Source: Endomychus coccineus (taxonomy: Eukaryota; Arthropoda; Insecta; Coleoptera; Endomychidae). From it: a DNA stretch of 64,000 nt. Below, piece by piece: positions 1-9,021 of this stretch (within the stretch, counting starts at the first letter, position 1; every line of letters starts with the position of its first letter). The translations under genes were made by a program, and so were the position numbers. The stretch covers positions 85,227,043 to 85,291,042 of the forward strand of contig OY294068.1 of the NCBI GenBank assembly GCA_958510875.1. Direction: 5' to 3'. Under the pieces are notes generated by a model that was not told where the DNA came from, did no database searches, and was given only the letters and a program-made list of their open reading frames with translations.

Positions 1-350
1 AATCGTACTCCTTTTGATTTTGCTGAAGGTGAATCCGAGTTAGTCTCTGGTTTTAATGTAGAATATAGAAGAGGAGGATTTGCTATAATTTTTTTAGCAG
101 AATATTCTAGTATTTTATTTATAAGAATATTATGTTCTTTTATATTTTTAGGAGGTAATTTATTTTCTTGGATTTTTTTTTTTAAATTAAGATTTATATC
201 TTTTTTTTGAGTTTGAGTACGTGGTACTTTACCTCGTTTTCGTTATGATGAATTAATATATTAAGCTTGAAAAATATATTTACCTATTTCTTTATTTTAC
301 CTATTTTTATTTTGGATTAAAAATTTATTATTTTTCTTATTTAATATAGC
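1..350 (+). pseudogene. nad1: nad1 3' part (NADH dehydrogenase subunit 1), NUMT copy
   Basis: Frame 1 gives the conserved C-terminal portion of ND1, including the motif GTLPRFRYDELMY, a loop of the respiratory complex I membrane arm. The next codon, normally Leu in the LAWK motif, is TAA at 262-264, an in-frame stop by one base change. Downstream the frame continues as AWKIYLP with hydrophobic residues. No stop is found in this frame before trnS2, so the 3' end is not resolved. The N-terminal two thirds lies outside the window. Confidence 0.85.
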
Positions 351-367
351 TAATCAATTTTTGTATA

Positions 368-431
368 AATCAATAGAAATTTTATTCTTTTTTATATTTT
401 CAAAATATATACTTATTCAAGTTTATTGATT
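368..431 (-). tRNA. trnS2: trnS2 (UCN), anticodon UGA, NUMT copy
   Basis: On the minus strand a cloverleaf can be drawn: acceptor AATCAAT/ATTGATT, D stem ACTT/AAGT, anticodon stem TATAT/ATATA around loop TTTGAAA, and T stem AGAA/TTCT. It sits between nad1 and cytb as in ancestral insect mtDNA. It overlaps the end of the cytb stop codon by two bases. Confidence 0.8.
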
Positions 432-1569
432 AATTAAATATTATTAAATCTCAAAATTTGAAAATAAAAGGGTTAATGATAAAAATTATGAAATAAATTA
501 CTATAAAAATTTGACCAATTAAAATAAATGGGTCTTCTACGGGTTGTGAGCCAATTCAAGTTAAAATAATTATTGAAATAACTAGTATTCAGAATAAAAT
601 TTTTCTTATTGGATAAAATTGATTAGTTAAAAAGTTTGTTTTATTAAAAATTGGAATAAAAAAAAGAATTGCGATAGATATAACTAAAGCGATAACTCCT
701 CCTAATTTATTAGGAATAGATCGTAAAATAGCATATGCAAATAAAAAGTATCATTCAGGTTGAATATGAGTAGGAGTAACTAATGGATTAGCAGGAGTAA
801 AATTATCTGGATCTCCTAATAAGGAAGAATTTCTTAAAGTTAATAATGTTAATAAAAAAATTGTAATAATAAATCCTACGATATCTTTAAAAACAAAATA
901 AGGATGAAATGGAATTTTATCTAGATTTCTATTTGTCCCTAAAGGATTATTAGATCCTGTTTGATGAAGAACTAAAAGGTGAATGATAACTAAAGCAGAA
1001 ATAATAAAAGGTAATAAAAAATGAAATGTAAAAAATCGAGTTAAAGTTGCATTATCAACTGCAAATCCCCCTCATCATCATTGTACAATAGAATTTTCTA
1101 GGTATGGGATAGCGGATAATAAGTTTGTAATAACTGTAGCTCCTCAAAAAGATATTTGACCTCAAGGTAAAACATAACCTAAAAAGGCAGTTGCTATTAC
1201 TATAAATAAAATTAATACTCCTACTGTTCATGTAAATATTAAATTTGATGAATTATAATAAAGTCCTCGTCCAATGTGAAAATAAATACAAATAAAAAAT
1301 ATAGAAGCTCCATTAGCATGAACAGTTCGAATTAATCATCCGTAATTAATATCTCGTGAAATATGAATAATTATATTAAAAGCTATTAAAGTATTAGGAC
1401 AATAATGTATTGCTAAAAATAATCCTGTAATAATTTGAATTATTAAACAAATTCCTAGTAAAGATCCAAAATTTCACAAAGTTGAAATATTTGATGGAGT
1501 AGGAAGATCAACTAATGAATTATTAATAATTTTTAATAAAGGGGAAGTTTTTCGTAAAGGTATTTTCAT
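430..1569 (-). pseudogene. cytb: Cytochrome b, full-length open copy within the NUMT
   Basis: Read on the minus strand with the invertebrate mitochondrial code, the frame runs from ATG at 1567-1569 to TAA at 430-432: 380 codons, the usual insect length. Start and stop are in the same frame and no interruption was seen. Recognisable are MKMPLRKTSP at the N-terminus, the haem-ligand region with HYCPNT and RDINYGW, the Qo-site motif [18 protein letters not shown], and GSQPVEDPF near the C-terminus. In mitochondria this is the central subunit of complex III. Here it cannot be translated by nuclear ribosomes because Trp is TGA. Its ATG overlaps the nad6 stop by one base, as in real mtDNA. Confidence 0.88.
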
Positions 1570-2030
1570 TAAAATTTTTGTTGTAAAGTTCCTTTATTCA
1601 ATTTACAAATTTTTACAATTGCAATTATAGTTAATAGTAAATAAAAAATAATTATAATTATAATTAGTCTTGAAGGTATATTATAAAATTTTCTTATAGA
1701 TAAATTAAAATTATAATTATTATTAAAATTAAAAATAGATTTATTTATAAAGTTAATTGGGATAAAAATAATAAAAATTGTTAATAAATTTAAATAAGAA
1801 AAATTAAATTTTTCATTTGAAGCAATTCTTGTTACGTAAATAAATAAAATTAATATTCCTCCAATTATAATTGAAATTAAAATATAAGAATATCAGGAAT
1901 TAAAATAAATAATAATAAATATTCTAATATTTAAAGAAATTAAAATAGTTTGAATTAATAATATTATTCCTATTGTAATAGGATGAGGAAAAATAATGAA
2001 TATAATTGAGATTATTAAAATTAAGGATAT
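1569..2030 (-). pseudogene. nad6: NADH dehydrogenase subunit 6, open copy within the NUMT
   Basis: The minus-strand frame from ATA (2028-2030) to TAA (1569-1571) is open under the invertebrate mitochondrial code, about 153 residues. It is very hydrophobic, with the conserved stretch PHPITMGMMLLIQT and the glycine-containing segment IGGMLILFIYVTSIASNE typical of ND6. It ends [14 protein letters not shown]. It lies directly upstream of cytb and downstream of trnP, as in insect mtDNA. Confidence 0.83.
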
Positions 2031-2031
2031 A

Positions 2032-2093
2032 CAGAGAATAGTTTAAAAAAAATTTAATTTTGGAGATTAATGATAAAGGTTACTTTTTCTCTG
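2032..2093 (+). tRNA. trnP: trnP, anticodon UGG, NUMT copy
   Basis: The acceptor stem CAGAGAA/TTCTCTG is perfect. The anticodon stem TAAT/ATTA encloses a loop with TGG at 2061-2063. It lies between nad6 and trnT as expected. Confidence 0.85.
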
Positions 2094-2155
2094 TAGTTAA
2101 GAATTTCTTATTTTTGATTTACAAGACCAATATTTTAATTAAATTATTAAAACAA
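2094..2155 (-). tRNA. trnT: trnT, anticodon UGU, NUMT copy
   Basis: The minus strand shows an anticodon arm around TGT (complement of 2121-2123) with flanking GGTCT and AAATC. Position between trnP and nad4L fits. The acceptor stem pairs poorly by eye, from degeneration or from imprecise ends. Confidence 0.6.
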
Positions 2156-2434
2156 ATGTTAATTATATATTAATATATATTTTTTTCTGGAATTTTAAGG
2201 TTTTTACTTAAACGTAATCATTTACTTTTAATGTTATTAAGTTTAGAATTTATTATTTTAATTATATTTATATTTTTATTTTATTTTTTGAGTATATTTA
2301 ATTATGAATGTTATTTTTGTATAATTTTTATTTCTATAAGAGTTTGTGAAGGTGCTTTAGGATTATCTATTTTAGTAATAATAATTCGAACTCATGGTAA
2401 TGATTATTTTAATTCTTTCAATATTTTATGATAA
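2156..2434 (+). pseudogene. nad4L: NADH dehydrogenase subunit 4L, NUMT copy with early stop
   Basis: From ATG 2156 the frame reads MLIMY, then TAA at 2171-2173, then the standard ND4L body with FFSG, LLKRNHLLLMLLSLEFI and SVCEGALGLSILV, ending before TAA at 2432-2434. A start downstream of the TAA (an ATA codon) would leave an unusually short N-terminus, so a nonsense change or small indel near the start is likelier. Its end overlaps the nad4 start by the ATGATAA arrangement common in insect mtDNA. Confidence 0.8.
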
Positions 2435-3745
2435 AATTAATTTTGTTTTTAGTTTTTTTGATACCTTTATCTTTTTTAGTAAATTTTCGATTAATGCAAT
2501 TTTTTTTATTAATTGCTACTTTTTTTTTCTTTTTAATGTTAGATTTATTACAAGATATATTAGATTTAATATAGGATATGATATAATTTCTTATTTTTTA
2601 ATTTTGTTGAGATTTTGAATTTGTTTATTAATAATTTTAGCTAGAGAAAAAATTTATTTAAATAATAATTATTATAAAATATTTATTTTTATAGTTTTAT
2701 TATTATTATTATCTTTAATTATAACTTTTATTGTTATAAATTTATTTTTGTTTTATTTATTTTTTGAGATTAGTTTAATTGCTACATTAATTTTAATTAT
2801 TGGTTGGGGTTATCAACCTGAGCGTATTCAAGCTGGTATATATTTATTATTTTATATTATATTTATGTCTTTACCAATAATATTAATAATTTTTTATTTA
2901 TATAATTTGAATTATTCTTTAGATTTTATTTTTTTTAATTTAAATTTAAGTAAATGATATATATATATATTTGTATAAATTTAGTATTTTTAGTAAAAAA
3001 ACCTATATTCATATTACATTTATGGCGTCCTAAGGCTTATGTAGAAGCTCCGGTATCAGGATCTATAATTTTAGCAGGCATTATATTAAAATTAGGAGGG
3101 TATGGTTTGATACGTTTTTTGAAATTATTTTTAGATTTAGGGATAAAAATTAACTTAGTTTTTATTATTATTTCTTTGTTAGGAGGAGTAATTGTGTCTT
3201 TTATTTGTATTCGTCAAAGAGATATAAAAATATTAATTGCTTATTTTTCTGTAGCACATATAGGACTAGTTTTGAGAGGTATTATAAGTTTAACTTGTTG
3301 GGGAATAATAGGAGCATTTGTTATAATAATTGCACATGGATTATGTTCTTCAGGGTTATTTGTTTTAGCAAATATTTTATATGAACGAATAAGAAGACGA
3401 AGTTTATATTTAAATAAAGGCTTAATTAATATTATGCCTTCTTTATCAATATGATGATTTTTATTTTGTGTTGCAAATATGGCTGCTCCCCCTTCTTTGA
3501 ATTTATCAGGAGAAATTTTTATTATTAATAGATTAGTTAATTATTCTTATTTTTTATATTTTTATTAATATTATTATCTTTTTTTAGTGCTGTATATTCT
3601 CTTTTTTTATATTCTTTTTCTCAACATGGAATATTTTATTCTGGTTTATTTTCTTTTTGAATTAATAATATTCGTGAGTTTTTGTTATTATTTCTTCATT
3701 GATTTCCATTGAATTTATTGATTTCAAGAAGAGATTTATTTTTTT
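2428..3745 (+). pseudogene. nad4: NADH dehydrogenase subunit 4, NUMT copy with three frame breaks
   Basis: The gene begins at ATG 2428, overlapping nad4L. Recognisable blocks are [66 protein letters not shown] and NMAAPPSLNLSGEI. The blocks sit in different frames. The frame changes once in a T-rich stretch around 2500-2545, once in a short TA repeat at about 2955-2975, and once at about 3545-3575. Each shift equals loss of one base or gain of two. Two of the three lie in low-complexity runs, so read error cannot be ruled out for those. Changes at normally invariant sites, such as Arg in LWRPKAY, also suggest loss of constraint. Confidence 0.85.
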
Positions 3746-3807
3746 ATTTAAGTAGTTTAATGAAAATATTGATTTGTGATATCAAAGTTGTAAATTTTAT
3801 CTTAAAT
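3746..3807 (+). tRNA. trnH: trnH, anticodon GUG, NUMT copy
   Basis: The acceptor stem ATTTAAG/CTTAAAT is perfect. The anticodon arm TTGAT/ATCAA encloses GTG at 3776-3778. It separates nad4 and nad5 as in insect mtDNA. Confidence 0.85.
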
Positions 3808-5505
3808 TATTTGTTTGATGTTTTTTAATATATTTTTTTTTATTTATTATTTTATTTTTAATATCTTTAAATTTTATATTTAATAATATAGTTTATTTTT
3901 TAGAATTTAATTTTATTATATTCAATAGAACTAATATTTCTATATTATTATTAATTGATTGAATATCGTTATTATTTTCAAGATTTGTTTTATTAATTTC
4001 ATCTATAGTAATTTATTATAGTATTGATTATATAGATGAAGATTTAAATTTAAATCGATTTATTTTGTTAGTAGTTTTATTTGTAATATCTATAATATTA
4101 TTAATTTACTCTCCTAATTTAATTAGAATTTTATTGGGTTGAGATGGATTGGGATTAGTATCTTATTGTTTGGTAATTTATTATCAAAATAATAAATCTT
4201 TCAATGCTGGTGTATTAACTGCTTTATCAAATCGGGTAGGAGATGTTTTATTATTAATATCAATTGCTTGAATATTAAATTATGGAAGTTGAAATTTTAT
4301 TTTTTATGTTGATTTAATAAAATTAGATAATGAGATAAAATTAATTTCATTTATAGTTGTTTTAGCAGCTATAACAAAAAGAGCTCATATTCCATTTTCT
4401 TCTTGGCTTCCTGCAGCAATAGCTGCTCCAACTCCTGTTTCTGCTTTAGTTCATTCTCCTACTTTAGTAACGGCGGGAGTGTATTTATTAATTCGTTTTA
4501 ATTTTAGATTTAATATAAATTTAATAATATTTTTATTAATTATTTCTTCTTTAACAATATTTATATCAGGATCAGGAGCTAATTTTAAATTTGATTTTAA
4601 AAAAATTATTGCTTTATCAACATTAAGTCAATTAGGTTGATAATTGTTAGTTTAGCTTTAGGAGATTATATACTAAGATTTTTTCATTTATTAATTCATG
4701 CTTTATTTAAAGCTTTATTATTTATATGTGTGGGTAATATTATTCATAATTTAAATAATTGTCAAGATATTCGTTATATGGGAGGTATATTAAATTTTAT
4801 ACCTTTAACTTTTACATATTTAAATATTAGAAATTTATCTTTGTGTGGTTTACTTTTTTTTTCAGGTTTTTATTCAAAGGATTTAATTGCAGAAGTTATA
4901 TCTATAGGAGTTATAAATATATTTATTTATTTTATTTTTTATGTTTCTATTGGTTTAACTGTATGTTATAGATTTCGTTTATTTTATTATTTAATATTAG
5001 GAGATTTTTATTTATTATCTTTAAATATATTAAATGAGAAAGGGTTTAAAATATTAAAAGGAACAAGAGGTTTAATTATAAGAGTAATTTTTATAGGAAG
5101 ATTATTAAGATGAATAATATTTTCTTCTCCTTATATTATTATTTTACCTTTTTTTATAAGAATACTAACTTTATTTATAGTTTTATATTAGGTATTTTTT
5201 TGGGTTATGAATTAGCTAAATTTATCTCATAATTAAGTTTTATAGAAAGAAAATTTCATTTTATTTTTTTAATATGAAATTTACCTTTTATTTCTACTTT
5301 AGGAATTAATTATTATCCTATAGATTTAGGTAAAAATTATATTAAAATATTGGATCAAGGATGGTTAGAATATTTTGGAAGTCAAAATTTATTTAATTTT
5401 TTCATTTATTTCTCTAAAAAATTAGGATTTTATTTTTTTTTTAATTTTGAATATGTACTTATTTTTTTATTTTTTTGGTTATCAATTATTTTTATTTTTT
5501 TTTAA
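3807..5505 (+). pseudogene. nad5: NADH dehydrogenase subunit 5, NUMT copy with two frameshifts and a stop
   Basis: The frame starts right after trnH and runs through IDWMSLLFSSFVLL, the motif [15 protein letters not shown] and [23 protein letters not shown], all ND5 signatures. At 4635-4640 one T is missing from GGT-TTG, so STLSQLG is followed by TGA TAA in the old frame, and the gene resumes at 4637. A second shift lies near 5185-5190, and an in-frame TAA follows at 5230-5232. The C-terminal LDQGWLEYFGSQ block is still readable, ending at TAA 5503-5505. The lesions show this copy is not functional. Confidence 0.87.
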
Positions 5506-5568
5506 CTTAAATAGCTCATATAAGAGTATAATATTGAAGATATTAAGGAAATAAATTTATTTCTAAGT
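5505..5568 (+). tRNA. trnF: trnF, anticodon GAA, NUMT copy
   Basis: The acceptor stem ACTTAAA/TCTAAGT has one mismatch. The anticodon arm AATATTGAAGATATT holds GAA at 5536-5538. It follows nad5 directly. Confidence 0.8.
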
Positions 5569-5569
5569 A

Positions 5570-5630
5570 ATTTATAAGAAAAAATATATTTTTATAATGA
5601 AAATATAATGTTTTAATAAACTATATGAAT
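5570..5630 (-). tRNA. trnE: trnE, anticodon UUC, NUMT copy
   Basis: On the minus strand the acceptor ATTCATA/TATAAAT pairs with one C-A mismatch, probably a substitution. The anticodon TTC is the complement of 5599-5601. Position next to trnF and trnS1 fits the ancestral order. Confidence 0.75.
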
Positions 5631-5688
5631 AGAAATAAAAACGTGTAACGCTTTAAATTAAGTTAGAAGCTTATTTTATGTTATTTCT
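5631..5688 (-). tRNA. trnS1: trnS1 (AGN), anticodon GCU, NUMT copy
   Basis: The perfect acceptor AGAAATAA/TTATTTCT encloses a short sequence with anticodon GCT on the minus strand (complement of 5668-5670). At about 58 nt it lacks a normal D arm, as animal mitochondrial trnS1 does. Confidence 0.78.
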
Positions 5689-5748
5689 TTAATTGGAAAT
5701 TAATTTCAATTTAATCATTAACAGTGATTTACCTCTATTTTGGTTTCA

Positions 5749-5753
<5 letters not shown>
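5689..5753 (-). tRNA. trnN: trnN, anticodon GUU, NUMT copy
   Basis: Acceptor TTAATTG/CAATTAA. The anticodon arm contains GTT (complement of 5720-5722). The last acceptor bases merge into the TA microsatellite, marking the right end of the mitochondrial insertion. Confidence 0.82.

Positions 5754-5834
<81 letters not shown>
5752..5834. repeat. (TA)n microsatellite at the NUMT edge
   Basis: About 41 uninterrupted TA units between trnN and the Gypsy element. It matches the (TA)n tracts bounding the PLE copies, so it is probably the outer tract of the first PLE cluster, later split by the Gypsy insertion. Confidence 0.95.
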
Positions 5835-5838
<4 letters not shown>

Positions 5839-7399
5839 TGTTATGATTTCATTTCATAGACAATAAAAAATTTAAAAATAATAACTTACCGAACTATGAA
5901 AATAAGAAAAGATCAAATAAAAAATATTTTATGGAATTAAAAACAATAATAAAAGCTAAATAATAGTTAGGATATTAATATTAACAATGTAAAACATAAT
6001 AAACAACGATGTAATAGTATAAGATGTGATAAACAAGAACTTCAGTGAAAGTGAAGAAACGTTCAGTGTAACGAAATCATAAATCATAAGTAAAATGATT
6101 ACAAAACTATCATGAGATAGTACAAAACATTGAATAATGTTATAGATGTAAGTTAGGATTAGTAAATTTGAGTTATGTAATGTTAAAAGAATGTTATTGA
6201 TATAATATGGTATGTATTAGATTTAAGAATAAGTAACTGTCAAGAAAACCATAAATATGGGAATAATCATATTAATAATAACCCAATCATAGGTTATATT
6301 ATACCAAAGTGTGGGGAAAAATGTGGGCAATATTAATTTAAAAAGAAGGAATCACTAACAATTAAAATAAGTTGAAAATCTCAAATAATTCAAAAAGTAA
6401 AGAATACTAAATTCTGATTGGTCAATAGGAATTTCCAATGTCAATCTGGTAACAATGAAGACTTGTGTCAGTTTTACAACAATTAACTTGGCATCCTTGA
6501 TTTGAAAAGCAATCATCTCATAGGTTGTTTATGACATAAAGTTGCGTCGGTTTTGGAGGCCTATAAAAACGAATCTGGAAGTAAATAAGTTCAGTTTGCC
6601 ATTACATCTGTAGACTGAAAGTACTCCTGCAACTCACCAAAATTTCATAACCTATAAAAAACCAGTGAACGAAAGTGTTCCAAACTTCGATAGGTTCAAA
6701 GAAACCAAAGTTAATAAGTTTTATATAAAGTCAACGATTATCCAAGTATCTGAATCCAGTAAAAAGGCTGTAATAACCTTCAATTAAGAAGAAGTCTCCA
6801 ACGATTGCCAATCATCAATAATTTCAATAAATCATCGAAAAGTTTCATGTTTTATCTAAAAGGATAAAACAAAGTATTATCAACAGTTCCTGATTCTCAA
6901 GAAGAAGTAATCCAAATTAGTTACCTGTGATTATTGTGAAAAAGCATAGTATTGTGTAAAAGTGAATCATCAACGAAATTATAAAGGAATTAAATTGAAA
7001 ATTGCCAACATAGTTAAACACACTTTTGGATATAAACTAAAAGTAAGTTTGTTTATTATATTTCCATTGTAGTGTTATTTGTAAATCTGAAAGAAAGATT
7101 GTCGTTTGTAATTTTGTAAACAACTATTAATATTGAATAGTTTTGAGGTTAAAGCTAGTTCTATGCTTAGAACATAAAACTAAATTGTAAATTTGAAACC
7201 CTGAGATAATTAGAGTCATAGAGATTTAAATATAGAAATTTTTTAACATTCAAAGAATATTGTGTTTAATTCCATAAAATAAAAATATATAAAAAGAAAA
7301 GGATCATTATTATTCAAAATAAACTAAATAAAAAAGCTAGCCGGAAGAATAAATTATAATTATTAAATAAATAAAAACTCAGTAAGAGTTTTCTTAATA
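5839..7399 (+). repeat. 5' LTR of the Gypsy element
   Basis: 1561 bp, starting TGTTATGATTTC and ending TTCTTAATA, judged by alignment with the 3' LTR. It begins with TG but does not end in CA. A TATA-like CTATAAAAACG at about 6561 precedes GTTCAGTTTGCCATTACATC (6589-6608), resembling a Pol II core promoter with an initiator some 30 bases downstream. The transcription start is inferred only. Confidence 0.9.
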
Positions 7400-7425
7400 A
7401 TTGTCGCTCAAACGTGAGGCCATTT
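7400..7425 (+). promoter_or_regulatory. Putative primer-binding site
   Basis: Directly after the 5' LTR lies TGTCGCTCAAACGTGAGGC. It resembles the tRNA-Lys-type PBS of Gypsy elements with about three substitutions and one extra base. The match is imperfect, so the primer tRNA is uncertain. Confidence 0.4.
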
Positions 7426-7492
7426 GAAAAAAGAAATAGAACCGCGTATCAAAATAATTTAAAGAACTAGATTAATTAATAAGAAAGTAAAA

Positions 7493-8884
7493 ATGGAAGG
7501 AGATAGACAGAGGACTCCAGAATTGATAGGATTTGATCAAGAGGGTGAAATGATTAGTGCAGAAAGACCACCAATAATAGATAGTCAATCACAAATAATG
7601 ATATTGCTTGAAAGTTTAAATTTAAAAGCTAATGAAACAAATAAAAAAATTGAACAATGTAAGAATGAAACTAATGCTAGAATTGAACAAGGTATGAGTG
7701 ATATAAGAGATGAAATTAAGAGAGTGAATGATAAATTTGATAAAAGAACTGAGGAAATTATGAGAATAGTTGAAACTGAAAAAAAGGAAATAAGACAACA
7801 TGTTGAAGAAAGCATAGATAATAAATTAGAAGAATATAATAGCTTTGTAAATAGAAAGTTTAATAATGTAGAGAAAGAAATAGATATTATGGAAAATAGA
7901 ATGAATGATATGGGGAAGAATATTGAAGAGAATGTAAATGTGAATGTACAAAGTATGAAAGAAAATCAGGAAAAAATGATAAATGAACAAGATGAAAGAA
8001 TAAAAAGAATTGAGAATAGATCCGAAGAGAGAATGAATATAGAATACAGAAATGTAGGTCATGAGAATACAATAAAATTTAATGGAAACATAAAATTATT
8101 ACATCCATGCATTTTTGTTAAAGATTTGAAAAATGAAATACAGTATGAAAGGAATATAGAGAGAATGAAAAAATTAATAAGAGAACGATTGGTTGATGAA
8201 CCTTTGTTGTGGTTCAATTGCAAAGAAAGGGAATTAAATAGTTTAGATGAGTTTATAGATGAGTTTTTAAATAATTTTTGGGGTGAAAATGAACAATCGA
8301 AATGTCGAGAAAGATTATATTTTAGGAAGTATATAGAAGGGACTAGAAAAAGCATGAATGCTTATGCACTTAGCCTATATAATGAAGCGCAATATTTAGA
8401 ACCTAAAATGAGAGAGGAAGAGATAGTTTTATACATTTCAAGACAGTATCGAAGTCAAATATCTGAGGCAATAGCCATTGCAAATATTAAAAACATGAAT
8501 CAACTACTATCATACTTAAATAGAATTGATAATAAGAATAACATAGGAACTAGGCAACAAAATGGACATAATGATAACAGGAACAATTACAGGGGAAATC
8601 AAAATTATAATAATAGATTCCAAAATAATAATTATCAAAACAATTTTAGAAATAGAGATAATAGAAACCAAAATTATTATAATAGGGAAAATAGATATAA
8701 TGGAAATAATGCTAATCAAAATAGAAATAGATATAGGGATTATAGAAGTCAAAATAATAATAATAATAGAAATAATAGTAGAAATGAAAACAATCAAAGG
8801 GAAGTAAACTGTAGTAGGATTGAAAGTAATAGGGAAAGGGAAGACTCTTCAAGTCAAAATAATCAACAAAATCAGGATTTTTAA
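7493..8884 (+). CDS. gag: Gag polyprotein of the Gypsy element
   Basis: 463 residues from ATG 7493, the first start after the LTR and PBS, to TAA 8882-8884. Residues about 30-185 are rich in Glu, Lys and Asn with heptad-like spacing, suggesting a long coiled coil. Residues about 200-345 look like a capsid domain (FWGENEQSKCRERLYFRKY, YNEAQYLEPKMREEEIVLYI). Residues about 350-463 are a low-complexity Asn/Arg tail in place of a CCHC zinc knuckle, and probably bind RNA. Gag would assemble particles that package element RNA. The last codons overlap the pol frame by about 22 nt. Frames on the other strand here are shadows. Confidence 0.9.
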   Translation: MEGDRQRTPELIGFDQEGEMISAERPPIIDSQSQIMILLESLNLKANETNKKIEQCKNETNARIEQGMSDIRDEIKRVNDKFDKRTEEIMRIVETEKKEIRQHVEESIDNKLEEYNSFVNRKFNNVEKEIDIMENRMNDMGKNIEENVNVNVQSMKENQEKMINEQDERIKRIENRSEERMNIEYRNVGHENTIKFNGNIKLLHPCIFVKDLKNEIQYERNIERMKKLIRERLVDEPLLWFNCKERELNSLDEFIDEFLNNFWGENEQSKCRERLYFRKYIEGTRKSMNAYALSLYNEAQYLEPKMREEEIVLYISRQYRSQISEAIAIANIKNMNQLLSYLNRIDNKNNIGTRQQNGHNDNRNNYRGNQNYNNRFQNNNYQNNFRNRDNRNQNYYNRENRYNGNNANQNRNRYRDYRSQNNNNNRNNSRNENNQREVNCSRIESNREREDSSSQNNQQNQDF

Positions 8885-8886
8885 GA
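8863..8886 (+). promoter_or_regulatory. Candidate -1 frameshift site between gag and pol
   Basis: gag is in frame 2 and pol in frame 1. The pol frame is open from 8863, after a TAA at 8860-8862. gag ends GAT TTT TAA within a run of five T (8878-8882), so a Phe tRNA on TTT next to the stop can re-pair with TTT one base upstream. pol then continues as LRKHEYHVNV toward the protease. This is a mechanism inferred from frames, not demonstrated. Confidence 0.55.
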
Positions 8887-9021
8887 AAGCACGAATACCA
8901 CGTTAATGTATTATATGAACATCAGAGGGAATACATTGACTACGAACAGCAAAGGGAAGAAAATGAAAGTATAGGTTTAATTAAATTAAAAGGTTTTTTA
9001 AAAGGGAAAGAAGTAGAAATT

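Larger units (their letters stand above)
1..5753. other. Nuclear mitochondrial insertion (NUMT), at least 5.75 kb
   Basis: Fourteen mitochondrial genes lie in the ancestral insect order and relative strands, read from nad1 to trnN. Frames open only when TGA is Trp and AGA is Ser. nad1, nad4L, nad4 and nad5 have stops or frameshifts under that code, while cytb and nad6 are open throughout. The segment ends exactly after trnN and runs straight into (TA)n followed by retrotransposons, which is not mitochondrial context. The left end lies outside the window. A chimeric assembly joining true mtDNA to nuclear DNA is the alternative; the several lesions and clean trnN edge favour a NUMT. Confidence 0.88.

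Noticed and set aside
1..5753. Genuine mitochondrial genome rather than NUMT
   Set aside because: Multiple stops and frame changes plus a direct junction to TA repeats and retrotransposons; residual doubt is stated in the NUMT entry.
7585..8355. Minus-strand frames opposite gag
   Set aside because: Low-complexity shadows of the gag coding strand with no domain features.
8516..8807. Ile-rich frames over the Asn-rich gag tail
   Set aside because: Other-frame readings of AAT-rich codons of gag.
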